A stretch of 64,000 nt of DNA, taken from positions 3,849,001 through 3,913,000 of the forward strand of contig JAFMOC010000002.1 of NCBI GenBank assembly GCA_019802505.1, in the 5' to 3' direction. Made by a program: the position numbers and the translations under genes. Source of the DNA: Corydoras sp. C115 (taxonomy: Eukaryota > Chordata > Actinopteri > Siluriformes > Callichthyidae). Below the pieces are notes generated by a model. That model saw nothing but the letters and a program-made list of their open reading frames with translations, had not been told where the DNA came from and did no database searches. This document shows positions 47,244-61,035 of the stretch, piece by piece. The first letter of the stretch is position 1. Each line of letters begins with the position of its first letter.

Positions 47244-49177
47244 GCACTTTATTTAATATGAAGTATATAAAAGCCCATACAAAACCAGCCTTTATAGGTA
47301 TATTGACAGAAGTTTCTGAAAAATAAATCATGATCAGAAGGAAAAAAAAACTTTATCTTGGGGAATCACACCATAACAAAATAAATAACATAATCACCAT
47401 GGTCTAAATCTGTAATTCTTTATTATTTCTAAACAAATAGCTGCCATTAAGACATTATTTAAAAAAATAGAATTCTTTATGTTTGTGTGTTATCTAGAGT
47501 TTGTGTTATCTTAAATAGCATAACTACAGGCATGAACTGAATTATTGCTCTATGTGGTAGTTTACTGAATGGGTTGTATATGATATATGTATAAGTTCAT
47601 ATATTATAAAAGTTCAAAGCGATTTCAGAAAACGAACATTTCTAATGGATAAAAGGTTTTGTACATTAATTTTTTTTTTCCCCCAATGAATTATGCTTAA
47701 TGACCTTGATCAAGACGCTATTGGCTAGGAAAACTTGCTCTAGTGCAGCTGCTGTTTTCGTGAAGTGGAAAATTTTAAATCTGATTTATAATGAGCTTTA
47801 TGGGCTGAAGCGTGTAGGATTAAAGCTACATCTGTTATTACGCTTAACAGTCGCTTTCAATTCCCAGATTCTATCTGAAAAAACAGTAAGGTAACAAAAG
47901 TAAGGTAACAGTAAGGTAACAGTAAGGTATCAAAAAATGCCATAAATACTTGATTAAATAAATCATCCTTTACCTAAAAAAATAATAATGTAATGTTAGA
48001 ATACATATAGTGAATGCAACGTGCTAATTGTTAGGATTGGTAATTAAGATGCTACAAGTACATAATACTGTACATTCTGTACCTGCTAACTTATCCTTTT
48101 GGATGGTTTACATGCAAACCTGACTGAAAAACATTTAGAATGGTCTGAAATGGTGACAACAGTATGATGGGTAACAAGGTCCTAATTGAATTGCTATGAA
48201 GGGAGGCCCATTTACAGCAAGATACTACTGGCTGCATACTATTGCATTGTAGCACAGACAGGCTAAGAGGCAGATAACATGCAACAAGCCAAAAAGATTT
48301 ACATGAAGAATTAAATATAAAAGCTCAATCCAACAGAAATTTGATGTGAGGAATCACATCACATCCGCTGCCCTATTTGAAGACCAGTAGGGGGTTTGTG
48401 CAAATGCAGAATTTGGAAATCACTAATTGCTGGTGATGTGGTAATAACTTTAAAACAAACACATGAGTACCCACAATTATTAATTATACATAATAAATAT
48501 TACATAAAAATGGTCTTTCATAAGTAAGTTTCTGGTCAGATGGGTACTCACTGATGTTCTGACTGTTCCTGAAAATGCCAGACCTCTTTATAGCAGACTA
48601 TCAATCTAGAACCATGGGGGATTGGTCTGGCTGCAAGCAAAGATGCTGAAATCACACCTTTTAATATTTAAACTTCCATGCCTTGGCACTAAAAGCCTCC
48701 AGCGACTTTCAACCACAGAGTGCTACTGGAGCCACCTGTGGATGCTGTCATTTTTCAGCTACTCCTATCCTTCCTCAGTGATGCCTTATTCATTTGCAGG
48801 ATGAAATATATGAATACTTAGAGGAAAAGACTTTAGGGATCATGTGCAATTCTTTATTTATTCTGCTTTGCTAAAGAAAAGGCTTTGTTATAGTTTCTGT
48901 TCTGTTCCCTGTGTTATTCAGTAAGCAGAGCATAGAGATGTAGGATCTGGTTGAAAACAGGGGCAATAAGAGAGGAAAACAGATGGACCTAAGGATAGGT
49001 CCCCATCACACAACCGTGATACACAACTCACTTTTAATTATTTTGCAACAATATCCAGCTGCAATGAGAACTACACATAAAAATACAGAAATATAGTATA
49101 ATAGCCATATTCTGATCCTGGCTTGATAATTTTGTTATTATCAGCTTTTTATAACTGTCAATAACTACATTAAATTC

Positions 49178-49507
49178 ATCCATCCATTATCTTCTGCTTT
49201 ATCCTATATTAGGGTCGCGGGTGGGGGGGTTCCCCATGCCCATCCAGGGGAGAACGTTTCGGGCGCTGGGCAGATACACCCAGGACAGGGCGCAATCTAT
49301 CACTGGGCACACACTCACTCACTCACACAGACACGCACACTCTGTATGGGGCAATTTGGAGAATTCAATTGACTTGATCCATGTTTTTGGACTGTGGGAG
49401 GAAACCGGAGAACCCGGAGGAAACCCACGCGGACACGAGGAGAACATGGAAACTCCAGCCAGATGGGGATTCGAACTGGGAATCCCTAGTGCTGAGAGGC
49501 GAACGTA
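49178..49507 (-). mobile_element. tRNA-derived SINE, head truncated
   Basis: The minus-strand copy has tail 'catccatccat' at 49178. It stops at 'gaggcgaacgt' (49507), before the A-box, so the first ~35 bases are lost. Confidence 0.82.
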
Positions 49508-49736
49508 AAATTCATATCGAAAAATTATTATAAAAAAAAAAAATTCCACCTTGTCACTTTAGAATATTGTTAGTGCATTTGTGTGCCAGATACAATTCAT
49601 AGACAAACATATTGGGCCACTTAGACATTACATCTACAGGAGATTTTATAACATTCCATTCTAAGTTGGTCCTCTCCTTTGTAATTATGAGCTTCTACTG
49701 ATCTGAACCAACAGGGGTGTAGTGTCGAGACCAGAC

Positions 49737-50207
49737 TGTCACGGTTTGTTTTGATCACATGGTGTGGGTTGGTTCTGTGTTCATGCCCCCGTAATCACGC
49801 GCACCTGGGATTAATCACGGTTTGGTTATTTATACCCTGCACGCCCTACCCTCACCACCAGTTTGTCTTGTGCCACGCCGTTTGCCTGCCTCGACACTAC
49901 TAGCCCCATCCTCGAAGTCTTAGTGTTCTTTTGCCTCGACCTGTGTACTGTTCTATGCTTTGTTTGTGTGCAGTTCGTCTCCCCATCTACACTCCATCTA
50001 GTGAACTCCGTTACAGTCACCCTGGTCGTTTGTGCTACTCCCCGTGACGTCATCACCCCTCGCCTCACTTCTACTACGTCCCATGTTCTGTGTTGATCGT
50101 TCTGTGGATTCACTATTGGATTAATAAACACCACTGTGATCGTACCTGTGACTCAGCTCGTGTCTCCGAGTAGCGGATCCGCCTTGTTCGATCGTGAGAT
50201 CGTAACA
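49737..50207 (+). mobile_element. solo LTR, target duplication CAGAC
   Basis: A 471-bp sequence starts TGTCACGGTTTG and ends GAGATCGTAACA, flanked by CAGAC (49732-49736 and 50208-50212). A TATA-like 'gttatttataccctg' at 49826 and 'ggattaataaacaccac' near 50118 fit U3/R promoter and polyadenylation signals. Confidence 0.88.
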
Positions 50208-50458
50208 CAGACAGTTTTACATATCTTGGTGTTCAGATCTCACAGGGACTGACATCATCTCACAGCATCAATAAACTGGTAAAGAACAGCGTCCAGTGTC
50301 CATAAAACCATAGAGTTTTTAAAGACTTTAGACTGCCCTTCAAGGTGCTGAAGAACATCTGCACTACATGGCATATCTTCAAGGCTCCTTGAATACCGCA
50401 GAAGTTGGTTTGGAAAGTTCAGAGAGGCTCTTTAAGAGTGGTGAGTATGCTATATATA

Positions 50459-52205
<1,747 letters not shown>

Positions 52206-52839
52206 TATATATATATATATATATATAGCATGCATTCTTATCTCTGGTGTTTCATTTCCCTACAAATTGTACAGTATATGGTGAAAATTACAGTGTGAAG
52301 TATAAGGATTGATCTGGTTTGCAAATTCAAATATAAAAGTCATCACTGTAGTATATAGAATATAGGTCATCACTGTAGTATGTTTCTTCTAGCTATGTAG
52401 AAAACTTTATATAAGGTAAATTGCACAATATGTAACATACCTTATTAAATTTGTCCACACACCCTAATTTGTAATAGGGCAAAATTACTCTTTTTTCCAA
52501 TTTCTTGCATTTAAACAGCCTGATAGTTTATTGGTGTAAAATTTTCAAAAAGGCAAGGTATGTGATCGCATTATATATGTGAAAACAGACTGGTGACTGC
52601 TAGGCATGCAGTGCAGTGGTGCATTAAGGCTTTGCATAATTGGTATGTTTAAGAGTGATTGTGCTTTGGCGCTCTACCGTAAGAGTTGCCTGTGATGTGT
52701 TAGCATGTGATCTCAAACATTCTAAGGTTTAAAGCCCCTCATTGGTTTCACAATATGTTGTGAATTGCATTGCCCCCACTTTTGTTGAATAGAAAATTCT
52801 TGAAGGTGGATTAGAATACACATGATGGTCATATATTTT

Positions 52840-53810
52840 TACAGCCATGCAAAAGTTAATCAAGTCTGAGAAATTGACAGTTCTTGATAAAACATCCAGT
52901 GTTCAATATAATTGTTTTCTGATAGCTGTGTGGAAATTGAGGGTCAGTGGGGTGTTACCAGAGTGGCCAAAGAAAATAATCATTACATGTGCTAGAGGCA
53001 GTGAAATTTGTCAGAATGTTGCTTTTGACATAACTGGTTTTACAGTATTCTATCACTAAAAGATAAAAATTAAAAAGAGCATTCTAAAATTGCCAAAGGG
53101 AAGGTTCTCTGGTCAGAAAATAATAAATTAGATTTTTTTGGCCACAAAAGAAAATGTTATGTCTGGCACAAACCCAACACATTTCATTACCCTAAGAACA
53201 TCCTCATGGCAGTACATGGCAGGGGGGGTTATTTTCATAGCAGAGCCTGGAAAATTGGTCAGCATCAAGGAAAAGATGGATGGTGCTAAATTTTTTAATA
53301 TTTTGTTGCAAAACTGTTACAGTCTGCCAATGATATGAGACTTGGATAGAGTTTCACCTACAAGCAGGACAATGACCCTAAGCATACTGTTCAAATCAGC
53401 ACTTAAGTGGTTTAAGAAGAAAAATTTACATGTTAAAATGGCCTAGACAAACTGAGACCTCAATCCAATTTAGAACGAGTAGTCAGACTTGAAGTTTGTT
53501 GTTCACCATTGTAAACATTCAACATGAAGTAACTGAAGCAGTTTTGCCATGATGAATGAAAAAAATCACAGTGACTTGCAGTTACAATGCCACCAAATGG
53601 CTCTACAAAGTACAAGATTGAGATGGATGAAGAGTTGTACATCAACGTTTGTGTTACTTTGGCCTATTTGTTTGCTTTACAACACAAAATTGTAGATATG
53701 TTCAGTAAATGAACTGATGCTAACCCTCAAACAATCCATTTGAATTTCAGGTTGTGAATAAAATCATGAAAAAATGTGAAAAGTGGGTGAGTACTTTGTA
53801 AGGCACTGTA
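52840..53810 (+). mobile_element. degenerate Tc1/mariner element
   Basis: Broken transposase pieces lie in order on the plus strand: a helix-turn-helix region near 52900, 'tgccaaagggaaggttctct' near 53090, KQDNDPKHT-like sequence ('aagcaggacaatgaccctaa', 53362) and a terminal-like 'tactttgtaaggcactgta' at 53790-53810. No intact frame or matched left end was found. Confidence 0.6.
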
Positions 53811-54074
53811 CTATGTGAGCTATTCTATTAACAAACAGGGCACTGATTTCCATAGGCATCATAGCATTAAAACAACTTAATTAGAAGAGAGAGTGCTTGA
53901 GGTGATGCTTGCTTTACCATTTTAAATACATCTTTGTGTTATGACACTTGTATTTGTATGCATTATAATGGCTCCCCTATTTAAAACATTTGCATTTCAT
54001 TATTTGAGCTTACATTCATAAAAAATAGAAAATTGGTTTGTCAAAATATTTACTTAATTTGAAATCACATTTAG

Positions 54075-54413
54075 TGCGGCACGATGGCTTAGTGGTTAGC
54101 ACGTTCGCCTCTCAGCGCTAGGGATTCCCCATCTGAGTGGAGTTCCATGTTCTTCCTGTGTCCGTGTGTGTTTCCTCGGGTTCTCCGGTTTCCAAAAACA
54201 TGGAACAAGTTAATTGAGTTCTCCAAATTGCCCCATGTAGAGTGTGTGTGTGTGAGTGAGTGTGTGCCCAGGGATAGGTTGGCGCCCTGTCCTGGGTGTG
54301 TCTACCCAACACCCGAAACGTTCTCCCCTGGATGGGCATGGGGAACCCGACCGCGACCCTAATAGAGGATAAAGCAGAAGATAATGATTGAATGAATGAA
54401 TGAATGAATGAAA
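54075..54413 (+). mobile_element. tRNA-derived SINE, lacking the B-box
   Basis: The plus-strand copy has an intact A-box-like head at 54075 but jumps from 'cgctagggattcccc' directly to 'atctgagtgg', deleting the 'ggttcgaatcc' box. The tail is (gaat)n at 54389-54413. Confidence 0.82.
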
Positions 54414-55136
54414 TCACATTTAAAAGTTAAAGTGATGTTAAAAACTTTGAATGAGGCATTGTCATTAGTGCTGGATGAGTACAGTTGTGTCAAGATCATA
54501 GTATGGGGTGATTATGAAAACTGGGAAACTTATGGGAGTTTATGAAAACTAGTAGGTTGTTATGAAGGGGTTGTGGCAGCAGAATGCTGCTCTATTCTAG
54601 GAACATAATTTTTTTTTTTTTTTTTTTTGCTTCCCTGGACTTTACAGTCCCCAGTATTCTGAAATGAGTTTAAGCAGACTCTTCAATGCATATCAGTACC
54701 ACCATCCAATTTGTGGCACTATGAAAATTGTGCCAGCCTGCATGGATTCCTGCAAAATCATTTCAATACATGATTGCTGTAGAAATGAGGTCCAATGAGT
54801 AATTAAATGGGTATTACCAAGAAAAAGGTCATTGAGAGCGAAATATTGGAGAAAAAGTCTGAAAGCTTTTGTTAAGATCTTTCCGCACAAAATTAAATAC
54901 AATTGTTAGAGTCATTGAAAAGGCACATTCTGTGATTTATACAGCCTGAACCACTTAACACTCCATTCAAATACTGTTACCTATATAATTATGACGAGAC
55001 CTGGGTTATGTTTATGGTTTTTAAAAAATAAAATAACAGAAAACTAGATTTGCTTTTCCTGAAGGAACTACAAGAGCACATGTTCGATTACAATACAAAC
55101 TGATGACCCAAATCACAACTCAAAATATCACTTCGC

Positions 55137-55770
55137 TCTAGTGATGAATGTCGCCTGGTGATTCAACCTTACCGTGGTGCTAGTTCTCACTCCATATCAT
55201 TCACTACAACTAAATAATGGATGGATGAAGGTATAGATAGATATAGATACATATTATATATTGTTTAAAATAAAATTTCAGGGCAATCAGTAGCTGTTCC
55301 ATATTAGCTAAGATAAGATAAACAACAAACACAGAAGTACAAATAGAAAGACTTCATATAGGATAGGGAAATATATAAATAGAAATATGAATGTAAAATT
55401 AAAACACAGAACAAGAAAAAAAAATATATATATATATAGTGAGTGTTTAGTGGGTAAACAGTAGTCCATGTGGACTATGGACGATGGACATGTAGTCCAT
55501 TTCAGTACTACAAAAGCTAACTCTGTCTGTAATACTAAAATGTTCAGTATCTTCCAGAAACAACCCAAAACACATCTCATTTAAAAGCACTTGCTATAAA
55601 AAATCATATGGAGAATCTAGGAATTAAAACAAGATTGAATAATGATCAGGTTAATATTATTACAATGCAGCTGGTTCTGCTACTCACTTGTGTTGTTCTC
55701 TCACTTATAAGTCATTTAGCTAAAAGCATCTGCTAAATGACAAACTGTAAATGTATGTAAATGCAAAGCA
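55137..55770 (+). mobile_element. L2-like LINE 3' fragments
   Basis: 55137-55210 ('tgatgaatgtcgcctggtga') resembles 9752-9790 in the 3' region of the LINE. 55700-55770 carries the 'gcatctgctaaatgacaaac' tail. The intervening DNA is AT-rich and unassigned. Confidence 0.5.
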
Positions 55771-56329
55771 AATCAGGACTGTCATAGACTTGCCTCACAC
55801 TCAGCTGAGTTAAGCCCCATAGTGTATTTAGAAAGCCCTTAAAGACAACAAAGATGTGTGAGGGAGAGTCAATAATGTGTCTGACAATTTCATGGGAGAA
55901 CAATGTCATTCTTTTTTCTTACTATTACAATGCCACTCTTGGTAACATAAGCTAATTACTTAACATGTAGCATGGATCAACACAAAGACAGAGTCAATAG
56001 CAATTAAAAAGGACAATAGGTGTGATTAACATAAGTTACAGGCCCTCGATTGTGCTTTGTTCTAAAACAGCCATCAGTATATATTTAGCTTCATTAAGAT
56101 CTTAATGCAAATATTATAGTTAAATGTTATAGTTAATGTTATAGTTTATAACGTATTTAGACACCAATACACTATGCTGACTAAATTCTACCACAAAAAG
56201 GTGATGATGGTTTTAGATTACCTTTTTATTTAATCGGATTATCATATTTGTTACCTTAAGTACTGGGACACTAAAAATTATTAAGGGAACTATTTTGCTT
56301 ACTGTGCTTACACAAAGATGAATTTGTCC

Positions 56330-56357
56330 TCCACATTTAACCCATCCCTGCAGTGAA

Positions 56358-56394
<37 letters not shown>

Positions 56395-56589
56395 ACATAC
56401 ACATATACACACACTGGTGAAGTAAGCACACATGCTTGGAATGGTGGGCTTCCCTGTTCATGGCACCAGGGGAGCAATTTAGGTGCCATTCCCAAGAGCG
56501 CATTAGCCATAGTTCTTGGTGGGACCGGGAATCGAATTAGGGACCTTCAGGTCGTCAGGCTCCTTAACCACAAGCCTACCACTGCCCCA
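56330..56589 (-). mobile_element. tRNA-derived SINE of a second type with (CA)n
   Basis: The minus strand starts near 56589 with 'ggcagtggtaggcttgtggt' (A-box-like) and 'taattcgattcccgg' (B-box-like). It passes a body with 'cattccaagcatgtgtgctt' and ends through a (GT)n tract (56360-56414 on plus). It differs from the main SINE family in the window. Confidence 0.55.
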
Positions 56590-57682
56590 TGGCATCTACA
56601 GGACATTTTATTTACTATAGTGTTTCAAGTAAGCCTCCCCATTACAGCCTTTTATTTTTCTGGGGTGGTTTTCTACAAGATCATGAAGCATTTGTTATTT
56701 TAAAGGTTTAACTTATATTTTACATATAGGCAGGTCTTTAAAACATGGGAGAAACTGCATACAGGACCAGCATGGACATGTAACCCATATTCTCCACATC
56801 TGGCAACCCAACCTGCAACATGTCCTAGGGTATTTTTGGATTACTTCTATTAAGATTGTTTTAATATATGTGGTTGGGTCTGCGGTTTCACAGAACTTTC
56901 CACCTTACTGTCCCATGATTCCAATGTTGCCATTTAGCTCCAATTTAAAAGTCCAAAATAAAAAAAGCAGAGCTAAGCTTGAGAAGTTTGTGAACTTGAT
57001 GAGATCGGATTTAAGTTTATCCAGGAGCGTGGAGCGTGGTTTTAACCTATTCTGACAGATCATTGATAACTTTGCCTGTATTAACACCACTGCTCCTCAG
57101 GCTGGGAATAAGTAAGGTCTGACCTTTAATTGCTGGCAATCTACTGCTAAACCTTAAGAAGCTCTTCTCCACTGTAACCAACCTAACATTAACACACTAT
57201 GGGAAAAATGAACAAACAATGTAAAACCAAATAAAATGCATAATGTAGAGAAAGTGTCACTGAGGCTGCTACAGCTGGTTCGACATGACAAGCGTTAAAG
57301 ATTTGTATGTATTATATTGAAAACAAGGCATGTAAATTTCAATGTATTGAAATAAAGGATGTACTAATGTTTTCACATTACATTAATGCCACTGGATCAT
57401 CTGTTACCTGATGTGAACAACCGATTTCTGATCTCCAAATCAAAAGCTGCCTATTTAAAATGCCTGCTAAATCTTGCCAGGGTTGTGGGAGATGCTTGGA
57501 CCTATCCCAGCACTCACAGGGTAGAAAGCAGTAAAGCATTCAGGGCTAATGCACATTCATGACACTGTGACAATTATTAATTAAGTTTATTTGTTATTTT
57601 TTATTGGTATTTAGTTACTCTACCAGGATTTATTTACTATCAAGACAATCACTGAGAAAAACGGACTAAGACTTTCTCTAAC

Positions 57683-57954
57683 CTGATATTCATTTGGCCA
57701 GAAGGTGCTGACTGCCAGTTCCACTTGGAACCACTGCCGCCCTTGAGATCCTGAGACGTTCCACACAGCCATGCCCAAAGGACCACCATTAACCCGCACA
57801 TAGGCACGCAGAGCTCCGGGGCTGTGACCATCTCTGCTATACAGGAAGTAACTGAACTGGACGCAGTGTGTGTCATTTTCACTAAGCGTCTGCAGCAGCA
57901 GCTGTGCTTTCTGACCCGCTGCATGCTGGGATGAGTTCACGATCATGTAGGAGC
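57683..57954 (-). CDS. ptprt: ptprt exon, MAM domain core
   Basis: This 272-base exon supplies two bases to a Gly codon, then 90 codons, ending at a codon boundary before a GTTAGA donor; the acceptor is TTTTAG. It encodes [58 protein letters not shown] and [13 protein letters not shown]. These match PTPRT closely (PTPRM differs in the [11 protein letters not shown] and GSQGRQW regions). Sequons NSS, NDT and NVS mark an extracellular glycoprotein. The rest of the MAM domain is encoded 25 kb away at 32522-32597. The first MAM exon and the signal peptide exon are not found up to 64000. Confidence 0.95.
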
Positions 57955-58556
57955 CTAAAAGAAAATAGAGCACAAACAGCAGTGAGTCAATTATTTCATT
58001 TTGTTATTTATGTAATATCTTTATAATTTTATACTGTTGATGATATAACAGGTTCCGTTTGGCAATAATGACATAAATGTGAGAGCCTCTCTATCTTTTC
58101 CGGCATGGTTAGTTGATAAGTCTCTTTGGGGATATAGAAATAAATTTTGTACCTATTTAGTTAAAAGATTATTTATGTGGTCAATATTTAAGACTTTTAA
58201 AAAAGTGTTTAAGTTCGGATTCTGGGTTTTTAAACAAATGCAGCATTTACTATTTCCAGTAGTGTAACTATTTTCAGTCACCATGAACTTCACGTAAATT
58301 TGCTGTAGTATTAAAAATATGATCTAGAAAAAGTGCAACACACACTAACTCATCATCATCATGTCACTGCAGCTCTGGGAATTATCCATCACCAAAATAA
58401 TACCTGCTCAGTGATGGTGCTGTGGAAGTGTGAAGTGGAGCTGATAAAAACAGACAATTAGTGTAGAAACAAATACAACCAATAAAGTGTCTTATTAGTT
58501 CTTATTATAAGAACTAATTTTATATTATTTAAATGTATGTTACTCACTCTATTTTA

Positions 58557-58557
<1 letters not shown>

Positions 58558-58605
<48 letters not shown>

Positions 58606-58608
58606 ACC
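58558..58608. repeat. (CT)n(CA)n compound microsatellite
   Basis: CT dinucleotides (58558-58580) run directly into CA dinucleotides (58581-58608). Confidence 0.95.
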
Positions 58609-60331
58609 CAGAGCTGGAGTCCTGCTGCCCTTTTCTAATCAGGACATGCTGGCCCAAACCCTTTTAGAACCACACAGACTAACAAGATTAAGTGAAGCCC
58701 TCTAGGAGAGTGTGTGTGTAAGAGTGCAGTGCACCAAGCTGCTATCTCTCTACTCCAAGGACTTCAGGGTGATTCATGGAAAAAGGATGTAACTACTGCA
58801 AGACTTTATTAGTAGCCAAGCTGTAGAAATGCAGAACATATAGAGCGAGAGTCATACACTGGTAATAAAAATATGTTGGTTTTAGTTTACAGTATCCATA
58901 GGTTCATGTACAGTATATAGAAATAATATCCTTCAATATTATTAATTATACATAATAGTTTTAATGTTTATGTTGCACAGCTAAAACAGTATAACACAGA
59001 TTAAAATAAAATAGTCTATTATAATTATACTAGATCCTTTATTTTTCCCTATAAAATTTATTTCTGACTAACACAGAATCTTCGAAATTTCAGCTTCTTA
59101 TCATTGCCAACTAATTACAAACTTATCCTCACGTAAGCTCCATTAAAAGCTCAGTGTTCCTGAAGAAAACCACACACCAGTTCAATTGGACTGAATTATT
59201 ACTTTATTTGAATGCTTCAGGAGATGATCAAAATACCATTAAATTTTGTGTTGAGTAAAAAGTCATATATTACCTTATATGTAGACTTTAGTGCAGTTAG
59301 ACTTAAAATAAAGCCACACAAGGATGATCAAAACAACCAGTAGAGGTCACTGTTACAGAGGCAGCGATAACATATGTAATCTAGCCAACCAGGCTATAAA
59401 GGAATACATTGAACTTTGCAAAAATCTAAAGAGTTTCGATTAACTGTGGATATTATCAGTAACATTACACAGTCACATCAGCAGCACTATCTGTTGAAGT
59501 AAGGTATATTACCAAACTAGAAAAAGTTTTCTCTCCATGATAGATACATGATTCTAAAAGTGGTCAACAGTTTTACATGCACCCAAGACAGGACATACTG
59601 GATTGCAACAGTATTTCTTCAGTATGTGGCTTGGCAGCTGTGTCTATGACAACTGGCAAGGGCTAAATTTGGAATAAGAATGATAGGAAGGGGAAATGAA
59701 CTGAAAAAGTATATGGGCTGACATGAACTCCAGTTATTAATACCATACAGGGATCTTAATTGGCCCCTCTCACCTGGGACATCATTGTTGTTTTGTCTGT
59801 ATTCTGCCAGCACAATTCTGTGCACACTATTTCACTATATGAAGCCTGTATTAATCCTAGTCAGAAAATTAATCAAGAACTAAACAAGACAAGATATATT
59901 AAAGTTTTTCACCAAATACTTGAATCTTTTTTATGGCTATATATTTGTACGGTGGCTTAGTGGTTAGCATGTTTGCCTCTCTGCACTAGGGATTCCCAGT
60001 TCGAATCCCAATCTGGGTGGAATTTCCATGTTCTCCCCGTGTCCACCTCTGGGTTCTCCGGTTTCCTCCCACAGTCCAAAAACATGTATCAAGGTCAATT
60101 GAATTCTCCAGATTACCCTACATAGAGTGTGTCTGTGTGAGTGAGTGTGTGCCCAGCAATAGATTGGCGCCCTGTCCTGGGTGTCACGGAAGTCTACCTC
60201 GGGCTGAAGCGGTGGCGCGTAGGAAGCGCACACCGCCGCGTTACACGCGCTGAAGGGAGCCAGGCACGCAGGTAGCAGAAACGGGTTTATTAAAGGTGCA
60301 GTGCACCAAAAAACATGAGGTATTATGTTAT

Positions 60332-60925
60332 GGCGTGCGGCCCCTGGACCTCGGGCTGGGCGGCGTGCGGCCCCTGCTGCTCGGGCTGGGCGGCGTGACG
60401 CCCCTGCTGCTCGGGCTGGGCGGCGTAACGCCCCTGCTGCTCGGGCTGGGCGGCGTGACGCCCCCTGGGCTTTGGGATGGGCGGCGTGACGCCCCTGGAC
60501 TTCGGGATGGGCGGCGTGACGCCCCTGGACATCGGGATGGGCGGCGTGACGCCCCTGGACATCGGGATGGGCGGCGTGATGCCCCTGGACTTCGGGATGG
60601 GCGGCGTGACGCCCCTGGACTTCGGGATGGGCGGCGTGACGCCCCTGGACTTCGGGATGGGCGGCGTGACGCCCCTGGACTTCGGGATGGGCGGAGTGAT
60701 GCCCCTGGACTTCGGGATGGGTGGCGTGATGCCCCTGGACATCGGGATGGGCGGCGTGACGCCCCTGGACATCGGGATGGGCGGCGTGACGCCCCTGGAA
60801 ATCGGGATGGGCGGCGTGACGCCCCTGGACATCGGGATGGGCGGCGTGACGCCCCTGGACTTCGGGATGGGCGGCGTGATGCCCCTGGACTTCGGGATGG
60901 GCGGCGTGATGCCCCTGGACATCGG
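60332..60925 (-). repeat. second 30-bp tandem array of copy C
   Basis: About fifteen 30-bp units of the type 'ggatgggcggcgtgacgccc' + 'ctggacttcg', preceded by three 30-bp units with 'ctgctgctcgggctggg'. The beginning (60338-60500) is the same series as 61481-61640, so this array duplicates the main one. It ends at a run of 18 G (about 60926-60943). Confidence 0.9.
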
Positions 60926-61035
60926 GGGGGGGGGGGGGGGGGGGTCCTCCGCCCTCCTCGAGCGGAGCTTGGAAGGCACCATCGGGTGGGCGCCCTCTGC
61001 GGGTGAGGCGTACCGAACGCCCTCTGGCTGCAAAG

